Shown here one piece after another: positions 13,001 to 26,383 of a stretch of DNA of 64,000 nt. Each line of letters begins with the position of its first letter. Within the stretch, counting starts at the first letter, position 1. The stretch is from assembly GCA_038501785.1 (NCBI GenBank), contig JBAMJR010000140.1, positions 2,371,001 to 2,435,000 of the forward strand. Direction: 5' to 3'. The stretch is from Myoxocephalus aenaeus (Eukaryota > Chordata > Actinopteri > Perciformes > Cottidae). The notes beneath the pieces are model-generated. The model saw only the letters and a list, made by a program, of their open reading frames with translations. It made no database searches and was not told where the DNA came from. The translations under genes were made by a program, and so were the position numbers.

Positions 13001-15124
13001 CTGAATCCCTGACTGCTTTAGTATATTTCCACAACAGAAACTCTTGAATCGATGCCCTGGGAACAGACAAGAGTGAATTCCCAGCAAGGGAAGTCCTAAC
13101 TTTGATTTGAAATACTTTAAGCTCCAGAGCACAAAACCTGCCAAAACCTTTTCCCTTGCGTTCATTAACTTCACAAAGAAAGGAATCCACTTTAGCATGG
13201 TAGCAAACTTTCCTTATCCCTCTGTTCATACTGCCATGCTTGATTTACAATAAATCGGTCCAAATGACTGCAATATCCCACAGTCTAAACTCATCTAACG
13301 TTCAGGATTTATTTTCCTCCTGTAGCCCTGAGCATGCCATTTCCATTTCACAGTTCTGTCTGGATGTTTGAGGGGATATCTTAGTGGGCAGATGTTTTGA
13401 AAACCCCACACAAACTGATTAATATTAATATACAGATAGAATTGCCAGTTGTCAATTTATAAGCGGTGACATCATTTATTTTTTCAAAGAATTTGAATGA
13501 GCAATAGTGCAAAACTGCATATATTGAATAATTGTTTCAATGTGATATCCCATTTCAGACACAAAAGAGCAGGTTTGGTTGCAGATGTGTTTGCAGTGTA
13601 TGCAAAACAATGGAAAGTAGAGGAAGTTAATATAGCGCAAGGGAGAGATTATTCAGTTATTTAGCAAAGGAAATGAAATAGTGCCCTAAGCTTGACAGAC
13701 AAAATGATAGATTCCAGACCAATAGGGAACGGATCATGAGGACAATTATGGCAGATCAATAGATGAGGGGTTTGAAAGACACCAGGCAGTTAATCAGGTT
13801 AAACAGCATCCAGGGAACTGATGTATCAACAGCATGAACAATTAAGTTCATGCTGATCATGAATACTAAATGAATAATGAATGTTAAAAAGTCCTAAAGC
13901 CAAACCCAGTTTAAAATTAAATTGGGGCTGAAAAACATCTTGGAATTAGATATTCATATTTTACTTTTTTACTTAAGTCTCAACACATTGAAGACTTTAT
14001 TACAAAGGCATCTGATCATGATGTATAGGTCATTGGCAGTTAGTATTTTAGTATCCTAGAAGTTAGCATAGTGATCTGCTAGTATTGATATCAAATTACA
14101 ATGATTCCACAAACATGCTGAATTATTAATGCTGATTAGGTTTCCCATCATTTAAGCTCATCTAACAAAATCAAATGTAGGCTGAACAGTGTTTGATAAA
14201 AGCTTTTTGCAGCCACTGATTATACACGCCTATAACAACCAAAGTAAAATTCCATGTATGTGCAAACTTACATGGCCATTAAAGCTGATTAAGTGCTGAT
14301 AGTGCATTAGTGGGGTCAAAAGTCAATGGCAGACAAAGCCCCAGGACCACTTTGATGTTGTAGGCTATATGACAGTTTTATCAAATCTTATATTGCACAA
14401 TCAAGTCATTATAATCCTCCCAAACAAATAATACGACATAAAAATCAACTAGCAATGAATTCTTCATTCTAAATTGTATTTTCCCACCACATGTACAGAC
14501 TGCGTTCTCGTGCTCAAGCTCTGTATTTACAAACATCTGCCCTGCTAAAGTGTTCGGGAGCAAGGCACTGAATCCCGAAAGGGGTACTGGTATCATTTAA
14601 CATCCCTTCTTACACATTTTCCAGTCATTTTTCAGCCAACAGATAATCTGGAGGCTGTACAGAATGATTAGTATGCTTCATTGTATGCACCTCACGATCA
14701 AAGAAAGGGTATTTTGCCTCAAAGATACTGCATGTCAGGTTAGAAAAATCAGGAAGACAAATTAGCTAAATGGACAAGGACCCCTTTTGACCTTTTCCCC
14801 TGAGGATGAGATGGGAGTCGTGCTGGGAGAGATAACACCAGTGATAAAGATGTCAAAGAAAAGCAAAAAGAAAGAGAGTTGACAAGAGATAACAAATGTA
14901 ATTTGTCCAAAGTAGCAAATTAGACCTGCTGCAGCAGTGTGTGTAATAGTAGGCTGTGTGAAACAGTATAGTCACAAGCGTAAGAAAAGTAGTTTAGTAA
15001 GCTAAAGTAGTTTAGTAAGCTAAAGCTTGGCTGCAAAGTTTTGACACATGAACCAATAAATACGGTTGCTGTGTGAGTGTGACAGAGGCCGCTCATAGTA
15101 ACAAACACGCAAATATAAAACTAT

Positions 15125-16145
15125 AAACTTCCATCTTTGTGTACTCTTTCTGTGGGCCTGGTATTGTTAATGCTAGCTCACTGTCATGACTTTGATACAG
15201 GTGGATCAGAGCCCTCGTTAAAGCTCTTAGTTCAACACGTGCATTCCTTGCTATGTAATTCCTTTTCTTTCTTTTTTTACTTTTAGAACATCTTTAGATC
15301 TTTAATTTAGGGTTGTTTTCATCTACTTTGCTTATCGTGTTTCAAGGTCTTTTTTTTACAGTAATAAATACACAACTAATTATCACTCAACTGTAGAAGG
15401 CTAAACGCAGCATTTTAGCATCTTTAGCTCAATCGCAGCAACAGGCAGCTAGTTTGGCTCAAAACGTTAGCAGTAAGCTGGCTAGCTAGTGAAGACAGGA
15501 GAGCAAGCTAAGAGACTGAATCTTTTCATAAAACAGAGCTAAAATAATATGGACATTTGTCAGCTGAGGGGAAATACAACTCTGAATGAATGCTTAGCTT
15601 CCTCCATTTCTGCTGTGTGAAACAGCCACTCGCTTGCTAACAATGGCTGCTAGCAATGGCTGCTTAATGAAGCGACAGTACACCGAGGCTTTCTGTCTGT
15701 CCGCTCATTTAGAAGAAAAAATGACTTGCCATAGCAGGGAACGCAGAGGGGTAATTAATGCCTAACATTGGGTTGCATTCCATTCATGTGTACTCGTTCT
15801 GTGGGCTTGGTATCGTGAACGCTGACTCACCGGCATGACTTACATGCTGGTGAGTAACCATGACTTACACATAAATGGAACAGAGCCCTCGTTAAAGTTA
15901 TTAGTTCCACCTGTGCTTTGCTTTCCATTAAAAGTCAAAATGTCTATTGCAGCTTACGCTTCTAGACTGAAAAAAACGTTCAAATACTAATACTGTATTT
16001 AGATTTTTTTTAAACCTTTTATCATCTTTAATTTAGGATTGTTTACATCCATTTTGTGTGTGCTGTACCTTTTTTGAGTTCTTTGGACAGATTGCAATAA
16101 TAAGCATCCAATTAAGGTTTACAAATAAAGTATGTAGAAGCAACA
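15125..16145 (+). repeat. pair of diverged direct repeats of about 300 bp
   Basis: The segment starting near 15130 (with TTCTGTGGGCCTGGTAT) and the one starting near 15783 (with TTCTGTGGGCTTGGTAT) run in parallel for roughly 300 bp. Shared words include AGAGCCCTCGTTAAAG and CATCTTTAATTTAGG. They differ by many substitutions and small indels. It is either an old local duplication or two copies of an unlisted repeat. Confidence 0.7.
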
Positions 16146-18088
16146 AATAAATAAATTTGATCCTGTCCTAGTGCAACAAACCAAATACCCTCGCATTGCA
16201 ACAGGAAAGGGGGCTAGAACACCTCATCCTTACATAAGGTTACATAAGAAATATATCAGGTCTTCCATCTGAAAGACAATCATCACGAGGTCTTGTTCTT
16301 AATTCCTCAACAAACACACTGTGCTTGTGCTTCGGTAACTCAGTGCTCAGGAACTGCAATCGTGGCCACAGAAATAAGCTGTTGACAAAACAGTGGATCA
16401 CACCCAAGAGGGCCTGGCGTGGCCTGCATGTCGAAACACCGCAAACTACATAGTTGGCCTTTTTACAACTTGCACACACAGTTGGATCCAGCTGGAGGCA
16501 GGAATTGTGGAAAAAACAAGAGGAACAACTTGGGGGCACTTCAGAGGGCTACTGTACCAAAACGAAAAAGGGAATGGGCTAAATCTCATCCAAATCAAAA
16601 TTATTTGTGAATCCGCCTCGTGACATTTAAATGGTTCTTCATTTGCAGATACTCAACCCTTCCACCAAATCGAGGCCGTAGATTTTCGGTAACCCTACTG
16701 AAAAACAGACTAACTGAACCAAAAGCACAACTTCCTTGGGCGATGTAACTATCTCATCATGTGGAACAACACAGGCTTCACGGATAAGTGAAGCAAATGT
16801 TCAGTATACGGCTCTCCCCCACACCATGGCGGGTTGTTAATGGAGACCACTCCACCTCTTTGACTCTGTGGTCGACCAGCCAGTCAAGCATGTCCTATGA
16901 ACCATCGATCCTTGTCCTACAGCTCTGAAACAAGAGTAGATTGGAGGTTTTTTTCTTCTTTTTTTCAAGCAGGCGGACTGCTCTCAGGGCAGAAATAATC
17001 TCTGTGGTTGAGTTAGATGTTACACAATCCTTATTACTATTATGTTTCTGGCTTAGGAGCCTTAAAGCCCGTTGTGAAAGCAAGAGAGCAAGAAGCTGCT
17101 GAGATCATAAACCTCTTTCTTTCCGCTAACTGAAATACTGATGATGATCAAAAGTCATCAATTACCCTGACTAACCTTCAATATGTTCGCATAATTCATA
17201 CCGTTAGGTTGCCACTCCACAGGGCTGTGTTTCCCTGGCTGCACCCACTGAAATTGAAGTGAACCATTTTAATTATTTCTTTCCTCTTCCCAGAGTCAGA
17301 TCTGTGAGCTTCTCCTGTGTAAAAAGTGGATCTACAGCAGCCTATACCATTACTGAATGGAGACGTAATGCCTGTGTACCTATTAAGAGCAGAAACAGGG
17401 GGTGGGGGCCATGTTAAGATGTGCAAAGTGTAGACAGTGGAAGCTGTCAAAACACCCTTTAAGAATGTGTTGCGGAGGGTTGAAAGTGCTTTTCCATCTT
17501 AGCAGCATTAGCAAGCATAGTGTTGGCCCTTTTTGCATGAAATACATTTAATTTCAACAGCTCGTCACCTTGCTCAAATATTCCATTAAAAAACAATATC
17601 TACCAAAATCAAATATGGATTATGTGGTCCAACTTTCAGCCATGTGCATCAGAATATGGAGAGGGTGGTTTGACAGCACAGAGGAAAGTAGCTTTTTACA
17701 TTTTCTCAACTCCCGACCAGCGGGAATACAGCATAAAACGGGTTAAGAGGAACAATAACCCCTCTAATGAGCAGCCTTATCAGTAAGAGGGTTTTGTATG
17801 ACTAAAGATTACCACTTATTCTGCCTTGCTCTACTGTGTCTCAGTTGGCTGTGGTGAAACCACTTCCTCTGACTCCCCATATGTGGCTACCAGCCAGGTC
17901 AACAGAATTACATGAAAGGAGCTTAATGCTAACCTTTCCCAAAGCAAAGCCATTATCTTCTGGTGACTAATCTGTGATAACAAACGGGAGCGTTGGAGGT
18001 GAATGGGAATGGATCGAGAGGGGTAAGCAGGAGTGATAAGAAAGAGAGATGGGAGACAAAAAAGAAGAAAAAATCAAAGCTATTGTTG

Positions 18089-18165
18089 CACCATTGTGGT
18101 ACAGCGGTTGTGCGCAGCTGCCTCCAGATCAGGAGGACAGGCGGGTTCAAATCGTGTCTGGGTCA
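18089..18165 (+). pseudogene. tRNA-Trp-like pseudogene or tRNA-derived repeat
   Basis: The segment keeps CTCCAGATCAG across the anticodon loop and GGGTTCAAATC as a B box, and ends in GGGTCA like tRNA-Trp. The acceptor and anticodon stems pair only partly and a few bases are inserted. It is unlikely to be a working tRNA. Confidence 0.5.
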
Positions 18166-21100
18166 ATATTAACACAATTCTGTTTTGTCAGAGAGCATCA
18201 ATAAGCAGCTGCAACATTTCATAGGATCAACAACCAGTATTCACCACCTTGGACAAACAGGAATGCCAGGGTGTTTCGGAGGCTCTCATTCAGAGGGCCA
18301 ACATTCCTGGTGCTATGACGAGAAGCCTCACGACACAAGCGCACATCTAAGTTACACAAGATCAAGTGCAGTGCATTGCTGCTATTGTCTCGCTTCGACC
18401 GGCTCAGGCTAATCATTAGCTCCATTATCTGAACCGGCGAGTCCCTATAACGAAACGGAGTCCCTGACCTGGCGAGGCCACGGCCGGGAGATGAAAACAC
18501 CAGCTAGAGGCTATCAAGAGCACGTGCTCGAATGTGTCAGCACGGTCCAAACGTGCAACGCCTGAGAGAAATAATCATTGAAGAACGCCCATATGGCGAC
18601 ATAGAAAACACGTCTATGGGTGCGTGTACACACCCACAAATTCCCCTTGAGCTTCTTGCCACGCTGTGTCAGGTCCTGCTAAATCTGTAAATGATTTGAC
18701 AACGAAAAGGAATTTCTGCTATGTAGAACCAAGGCCAGTGGATAAACACAGCAAACCGAAAAGAAAAAAGAAACGGAATCAACTAGTAGAAGCACATCAG
18801 CAGTGACAACAGAAACTGACCCTGAATGCCCCTAACATCAAATACATGTAACCAGACAACCGGTAACTCAGAGGCTTGGCATTGCTGTGACATACTCAGA
18901 TTTTGGCAGTTACCACGATGGCATGCGGGCCGCTTGCATTGCCGTCTTTAGCAGCTACAGTCAGAAAAATCTCCCAGCTTTGCCTGAAACACTCAAGCTC
19001 AATGCTTTCAATCCAGTGTCCAGAGAAGCTGATGCTTTCCGCTCTGTGCAGCCAAACGTCTTTGCATGCATGCGTGGTGTGCATACCGCATAATATATCT
19101 ATATCAGCACCTGTGTGTACATCAAACATGCCTGCTCGCCAGCGGGGGAAACCCTGAAGCCCTCTCGGCTTGGTCCTGAAAAGAGACGCTGTTTGGGTAA
19201 GATAAGGGACTCGGCGGGGTGTCATTGCCCTTGGTGCCGTCTACATGAGTAGGGAAACTCGCCAGCAAGACAGGTTGTACGGCAGTGCTCTCAAATTCTC
19301 GCGCCGCACTAACGTAGAGCAAAGTTTGAGGGCATTTGTGTCTGTGAAAAAACGGAGAAACTGAGTAGGAACGTAGACCTTTTTGTACATAGTCCCCCGA
19401 TTTGAATTGGACAGGTTAAACTCGCGTACAATCGCTTCATATTTTGGTTACAAATCCTTTGCAGCCTCCAACCAACAGCTTTCAGACATGATATCTCGCA
19501 TATTTTTGCTCTGCCGGCACTCCAGCCAGCGTCACCTCTTTCTTAATTTGTGGATTAATTTGTAGAAAGAAAATCCCCAATATTTGTCTATTAAAAAAAA
19601 TATACTTTGGTTGCCCTTTCTGTATGTTTACGATCACTGTGCTTCACTGAACCGTTCATCCAATCTGAATGGGAAAGTCCATTTCATGTCATTTCCAAAT
19701 GTGCTTGGGTTGAAAATAACAAAAGAGCACGTCATTGTCCGGCTACTTGTGGGCTGTACTGTGTACGTTTCTACCCTGCTGAACTATACTTACAATGAAG
19801 TCATTTCAATTTGAAGTTGAACTTTAAGATCTCTCTTTTTAGAATAGTATTTAACTACTAGTCTGCTCCAACATTTACTGTCACCACCATATGACAATAA
19901 ACAGGCCGTTACCAGCCTCCCTGAGAAATTACAGGCTATTTTGCACCGTATAATCTGTTTTCTGCAAACACCACTGCAACTTCTATTATTGCTACAGATC
20001 CTGTATTGCACCTGAGATGATCTCCCTCTTCAACGTGCTGGTTTTAAAAGCAAGAGACTCCTTCAAATTGAGTAAACCCCTGGCTCAGATCTCTGCTGAA
20101 AGCACTGAGCATTGACGTGCAGTGCAGGCCAGGGGTTCTGAACATCTTTTCTGGATGCTTGGGCAAAACTTCAACTCGTGATTCGGGAGCAGTGGGTGTG
20201 TGGTGTTTTAGTCAAAGACCTGGCAAAGCAAGTATTCCCCTGGAAGGAGTTAGCACGAAAGCAAGGACTCTGCTCAGTCGGCTGGAAAACAAAAAAGGAG
20301 AAGAAAGGAAGAAAAGAAAAGAGAGATGAAGATCAGAAAGGGATAGAAAACTGAAGAGAAAGGCCAGAGGAGAATACTTTGTTCCCTGCTGTGGTGGAGA
20401 GGAACTCTAGAAAAGCTCTGCTGCTTGACCACAGTTGAACCGGCCTACTCTTACTCAGTTACCATCAATCACATTGCATCCCATCACCCTAAAGGGCCTA
20501 CACGGCTCTGCCTTGTACAGTCCACTTACTTGATACCCTCCCCTCCCAATTACCTTCCACTACTGTAATATTCACGCTCACACACAGCAGCTCCTCTCTG
20601 TTACACAAGCAGGGAGCCGCTGAGTGTCGAGAGCTAATGAGCGCTGACAACCCGTCTAGCGCTTTCTCTTTGCGCTGCGTTCCCGTTGTTCTTGTTGAGT
20701 CCTCACCTGAGAAATAGATGAAGACTAAAAACTCTTGTACTTTTAGTAGAGGCTGATGATTCCCAGAACAGACAAGTGGTGTTTGCGAGAACTTTCCAGA
20801 TATAGTCAATTCTTTGAAAAGGCCTGGAAACAAATAGTATGTGTTTTGAAGGGTGTCCTGTCTTTCCTCTTTTTCCTCTTACGTAATCTACAATCAGTGT
20901 GGCGCTTCGAACATCATGTCACAGACGGATGCTAACTTGTCCTAGCTTTGCCCCGCAGCAGAAAAGAGTCTACCGTGAGTTCTCATGACATGCTATAGGG
21001 AGCGGCTCTCCGACGCCGTATTTGTTTCTCACCGGGTCGAGCAGAAAGTTGCTCAACAGCCAACTTGCTTTGGAAATGACAAGGCCGGGGGGGGGGGGGG

Positions 21101-23302
21101 GGGTCAGCAGCAGGCCGCCTGCGAGGTGTGCAGTCGGCGTGCTCCAAGGAGATGTACGGAAGACTTACTGCGCCGCCACTGGTCAGCCGATATGTCGGTT
21201 CTGTCGCTGTGTATCATGCTGCCGTCTGGTTCTGCCTGCTACTTTATGCAGGATGTATAAGAAAATATTCACTTCCCATTTATCTTTTTATTGAGGTTCA
21301 GTGAAAAAAATCTTATAAATTTGAAAAATGGAAAAGATTCACAGCTGTTAAGCCGTAATCGTAAAAAGGCCACCCAGGACTCAACTGGTGGCAGCTAAAG
21401 ACCACTTTAAAGTGATCTTTTATTTTTTTTAAACAAGACTCTAAACCTTACTAATTATGCCAGGTTTGTTTAATCCATCCAGTGTAAAAAAAAAAAAAAA
21501 AAACTGCCATTCGTGCTTCCAGTCTGTATGCTTATTCAAAGGATTCCAACTGTTAGGTTATCTCGGTTTAACAGTTACTTCACTCTGTCATCAGGGGACA
21601 CGGTCACTGTTAATCAACCACTTTTACCACCGTTTACCATTTTGTGATTGAGGTCACATGCATCTGTATGTGCTATAAACATAGATGCGTCATATCATCG
21701 TGGACTGCTGATGTAGTGTGTAGTCAGAGAGGAGGACTTTGTCTCTGCTTGACGGTCTTCTCCATCTGTATTTCAACAACTTGACTTAGCTGTGACATGT
21801 CTGCATTCTGCAAAGCCTGAATTTGTGGAATATTGTGAGGGGAAACGGCCAATCATGTGCTTTGAAGGCCTTAGCCACCATTTAGGTTGAGTAACTGTGG
21901 GAAAGTAGGAGTTAGAGCCACAAATTAGGGATCCAGCGTCTGGATGTTTCGAATAGCATTTAGCTTTTGCACCAGATGTGAAATCAGACTGTGCGAGGAC
22001 GAGCAAAGATCTGAACCTCCCAGTCACGTCCACGCATTGTTTCGTGTGGTAAAAAGGAAAACCCATAACAACAACAACAACAACAAAGCATCTTCATATT
22101 GCTCTTGCTTACGTGACTAAAAATAATGCGGTGCACACTCAGTTATTACTTGACTGGTGCTGAAGACAACACCAATGGGGGAACAGAAAGGCAGGATGAG
22201 AAGCTTGAAAAGCCAATTAGCGTGACTCCTTCATGACTGTGCATACCGGACCAGATCGACGCTGAGCTTAACGGTGCTCGAGGGCTTGATTGATTCGTAC
22301 TTCCTGGTCCCACTCAGGCTGTGACGGAGGACTCGAGAGGATCCGGTACGCCGGAACAGCTTGTGACATGGTCTTCATTGGGCTCAGCTCATTCAGAGAG
22401 GAGAATAAGTCTCATTTTTACACATCACTGAGATTAGAGGCCGCAAGATATTTTTAACAAATTTGAAAAGCGTCACAGCCTCTCCAAGGCAATACATGTG
22501 ACGGACATCTTTGCAGCCCAAGATGGTTCAATGCACAATGGAGAGGTAGATGAATGCTTCAGAGTGTAGGTGGAGGTGTGAGATCAGCTTTAAGTATAGA
22601 GGAGGAAGGAAGAAAAGAAGGCAGAGGTGAAGTAGTTGTTGAAGCAGGGCGTGTTTCTCATATCAGTTTGTCTCCGGATAAATAGGATCAACAAAGAGGT
22701 CAATCAAAAGGTGATCAATCCAAAGCCATTTGGTGTGGTTCCAACAAACTCTTTTTTTTTTATACCTATTCTAGTGTGCCACACAAATAGGAACCGGCAG
22801 CACCCACACTTCACTGTGCCACCTTTTTTTTTTTTTAAACACTCAAAGGTATGCTGTTGCAATCTGAGGCTTCTGAACTGTGTCGGACGCCTACTTCGCT
22901 TGTCAATTGTTTCTCTGTTCTTCATGCTAAAAGCTGGATCCCCGGAGCCGACTGATCCCTCACATGAATTATGCATGATTTATGCTCTTTTTACTGTGAC
23001 TTTTATGTGATTTATTTTTATTTTTGTTAAATGCAGACTTTAAAAAAAAAGAAATCGAGCGTCAAAGCTGCCTTAATGCTGCCGGGAATGTTATACAACT
23101 GATGTGAACCTGAACTCATCTTCCTGTAGGCCAAAGGTCTCGGCTGGCCTGCGATACAGTAGTGGGTGTTGACCCCGAGCCAAGTGTTCTCCAGAGGGGA
23201 AGCCTACACTTCTACATTTACACTGCATGGATCAATGGACCAGTCGCCTCCGTTCTGCTGAGCCATGGAAAACCCAACAAGCACTGGTAAACGGGAGAGG
23301 GA

Positions 23303-23304
<2 letters not shown>

Positions 23305-23385
<81 letters not shown>

Positions 23386-23400
23386 AGTGTGTGTGTGTGT
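23305..23400. repeat. (GT)n microsatellite
   Basis: Long GT tract interrupted once by GAGA. Confidence 0.97.
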
Positions 23401-24064
23401 TTCTAGTGTGTCTGCAAGGAGGAAGTGCTCTTGAAGAACCAGCGTTAATGTTGACCTACTTCGTCACCATTTGCCTTCAGTGGTAAAGATCTCACTGCCG
23501 AGGCGTGAATATGAATCAATGGGAATATTTTCCAGGAAGTCAACGGTATTTCACCTGTCGCCATGGAGCTGAGGTGTGAAGAGAAAGCCTCTCTGAGAAA
23601 TTTGCTGAAGGGGGGAAAAAAAAAAACATTGATTTTGTTCCATCAAACCCACACCATGCCATGGCCTCACTCTGGGACGTCTCTCTCAAACAGAGAGAGG
23701 GTTCGTCCAGGTACAAAGAGGTCGCATTGGTGATACCACATGGCAAAGAGAGAGCGCTGTCACTAACCACGGGAACAGCACCGCACTTTAGTGTCAGCTA
23801 ATGGGCCTCTAAGCGCAGCCACTACAACCCCAATAAAGGGGGAAAGCAATCAGTGTAACACTCTGGGCCTCATTCAAACTTGTCACAGGGGGTTCCTTCG
23901 TCCTCGGTAGACGACAAACTTGGATGAAACTTTCAAACTTGTCCTGACCGTAAAAGAAAAGAAAACAAGTTTTAAAGTGTAACTGCAAAGAGAGCGATGA
24001 GTGCAAAGCAGGGTTCCTCCACCTCTTGGCACTTTTTAAATAACAACGGATTGGAACATGCATG

Positions 24065-24067
24065 CAT

Positions 24068-24103
<36 letters not shown>

Positions 24104-24244
24104 AGAGATTACAATGTGTGTCCAACAGTGAATCTACGCGATTATTTGTAACATTATTACATTGAATAATGTAATAATATAATAATAATAATGTGTTTAT
24201 TGTTGTTTGTGTGGTTGCACAAACGGTGACATACAGTAATACTG

Positions 24245-24291
<47 letters not shown>
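24065..24291. repeat. two (CA)n tracts around a short (TAA)n tract
   Basis: CA runs occupy about 24065-24101 and 24245-24291, with TAATAATAA near 24175-24193. Confidence 0.95.
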
Positions 24292-24292
<1 letters not shown>

Positions 24293-24599
24293 CGCGGGTT
24301 ATGTTGTTCCTATACTTCATCCTCATTCCTCCACACACACACTCCCTGGATGAACTCCGTGCACTCTTGCACACCTTTGAGTCCAGTACAACTCCAGTAC
24401 AGTGAACCACTCCAGTGTTTCCCTGACACCCCATATAGAAGCAGTCCATCTGCTTCACAACTTTTTTTGGGGGGGGGGTATTCCTAGTGGAGAAAACCAG
24501 TGACCTGCCACGATGGAAAAAAAAGCCCACCTGAACGTCACTTTCGATATTGCAATGAATAGTTCCCCCCCACTCCTCCCACCCTCCTTCCTCCAAGGC

Positions 24600-25330
24600 G
24601 AGGGGCCCCTGGGGGTCCCCCAGCGGCTCCGGTTAGCAGCGGGGCCGCCACTGGGCTCCCTGCTTTTTGCCCGTGGAAAAAGCGCCATGTCGAGGCTCCG
24701 GGGCCGCGCAAAGCACGCGCCGGAGCAGCGGGCGCTGCGCGCTCGGGCTTACCTTCGCGATCGCCTTCTTGTACCTCATGGCCGCCTGCTCGATGAGGCT
24801 GTGGACATGTATATTCCCATCTCCACACGGGACGACCACCCGGGTCCTCCCGAAGCACACCGTCACTTTCATCGCACCCTCCAGCCGCGTTTAATCCCAA
24901 CGAGGAAAGAGCCGCGCCGCGGCGACGGGAACCATCCCCCGGGCGAGCGGAGACACACACAAAAAAACACCGACAAGAAAAAGTTAAATCCTCGGTGGTT
25001 GCGACGAGGAGGTCGAGGTGGAGTTGTCTCCGTGCCCAGCTGCGTCCTCGGAGGAGGAAGACGAGGGGAGGGGGGGTGGAGAGCCCAGCATCGGATCCTG
25101 GCAGGCGGCGGGGCTGGGTTGGCGTCCTCCCTGTGTGTGTGTGTGTGCGTGTGTGTGCGCGCCGCGTTGACTCACTTTACAGAAACTTCCCCAGCCAGAA
25201 GCCTCTCCAGCGAGAGCGCACCACTGGACTGCCACCGCGAGCGCGTCCACATGTCGGAGCAGGCTCGAAGAATGTTTCCCCCTCGTCGACCCCATAGGCT
25301 GCGGCGTGCAGGGCTGGAGCTGGGGGGCGA
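24600..25330 (-). promoter_or_regulatory. pard3: CpG island and 5' region of pard3
   Basis: This stretch is markedly richer in GC and CpG than its surroundings and spans the first coding exon and the sequence just upstream of it. It includes a short CA/GT run near 25131-25160 and a GA-rich run at 25328-25351. A CpG island over a first exon is the usual promoter form for a broadly expressed vertebrate gene. The transcription start cannot be placed from sequence alone. Long plus-strand open frames here are an effect of high GC. Confidence 0.75.
24753..24872 (-). CDS. pard3: Par-3 polarity protein, exon 1 coding part
   Basis: The exon encodes exactly 40 residues beginning MKVTVCFGRTRVVVPCGDG and ending YKKAIAK. 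It is followed immediately by a GTAAGC splice donor, so the split is in phase 0. This is the N-terminal edge of the Par3 oligomerisation domain, which lets the scaffold self-assemble at cell junctions. The full protein, with PDZ domains and an aPKC-binding region, organises the Par3-Par6-aPKC polarity complex in epithelia and neurons. Those later exons lie beyond the left end of the window. The exon is inside a CpG island. The match to remembered vertebrate PARD3 is close except around residues 20-25 (NIHVHS), a plausible lineage difference. Which teleost paralogue it is cannot be told from one exon. Confidence 0.95.
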
Positions 25331-25837
25331 GAGAGAGAGAGGGAGAGAGAGACTTCACATCGCGTGGCTTTGTTATCGTTGAAAGTTGCGGAACACTTTG
25401 GATTTGTAATGTTGTAATCGTTTTTCGTGGAGATATCTTGCAACACAAGAACCAGCTCTGAGCGGATTGCTGTGGTGATCGATCGTTATTAGGACTGCAG
25501 GCATGTGCTTAAAACACACTTTGTATGTATTATCAGGATTATCAGTGTCTTTATTCTAGATTCAAGAGCAAGGGGACCTTAAAAAATGGGGCCCAGGGGC
25601 CGGATTAACCTGCAAGAGGCCCCCCCCACACACACACTTATCCAAGAGTCACCGGAACCAACTCCGTTCCTCTGTCTAGCTGTATGGCAGTTAGTTTGTG
25701 ATCATTTGTTGAAGCGATTACACAGACATCCTGAGTGTGGGAGTTATGGTTTGGTTGATCTGGGGAACCGTGGCGGCTCGAGCTCAGGTTAAGGGCCGCA
25801 GGTCAGTTGCAGCAAGCATGGGGCTCCACTGATAGGA

Positions 25838-25840
<3 letters not shown>

Positions 25841-25904
<64 letters not shown>
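25841..25904. repeat. (TA)n microsatellite
   Basis: Uninterrupted TA run of about 32 units. Confidence 0.97.
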
Positions 25905-25908
<4 letters not shown>

Positions 25909-26293
25909 TTATATATATCCTTTTGCATTGCAGAAAGGAGAGGCGGGCCTGAGGCTGGATCCACGGTATGACCCAATTTACTGATAAAAGCTGCAGCCCT
26001 TTCTGTGGCTCTTTGCTCTTGTGTGATCTAATGCAGTCCAAGAGAGTGAACACGAACACCAGCGCAAGATGGACCGCCCACTTTGTTCTCCAACTATACT
26101 ACCGCTGCTCAAATATTTGTTCCTATACCTCTCAGTTATGTTTGTGTGATGCCCTTCAGCAGCCACGCATAACCTAAAAGATTAGACACGTCCTTCTTTT
26201 TTCTTTACTTTTTTTTGACGTTATTAATTCACATCAGGGGTCCTGACTCCAGACCTATCAAAATATATTCACTTATTCTAGCCATGGACAAAT

Positions 26294-26296
<3 letters not shown>

Positions 26297-26381
<85 letters not shown>
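26297..26381. repeat. compound (TC)n(TA)n microsatellite
   Basis: About 11 TC units pass directly into about 31 TA units. Confidence 0.97.

Positions 26382-26383
<2 letters not shown>

Noticed and set aside
24513..25382. A 289-residue plus-strand frame over the pard3 CpG island
   Set aside because: High GC removes stop codons. It lies antisense to the pard3 first exon and has no recognisable domain.
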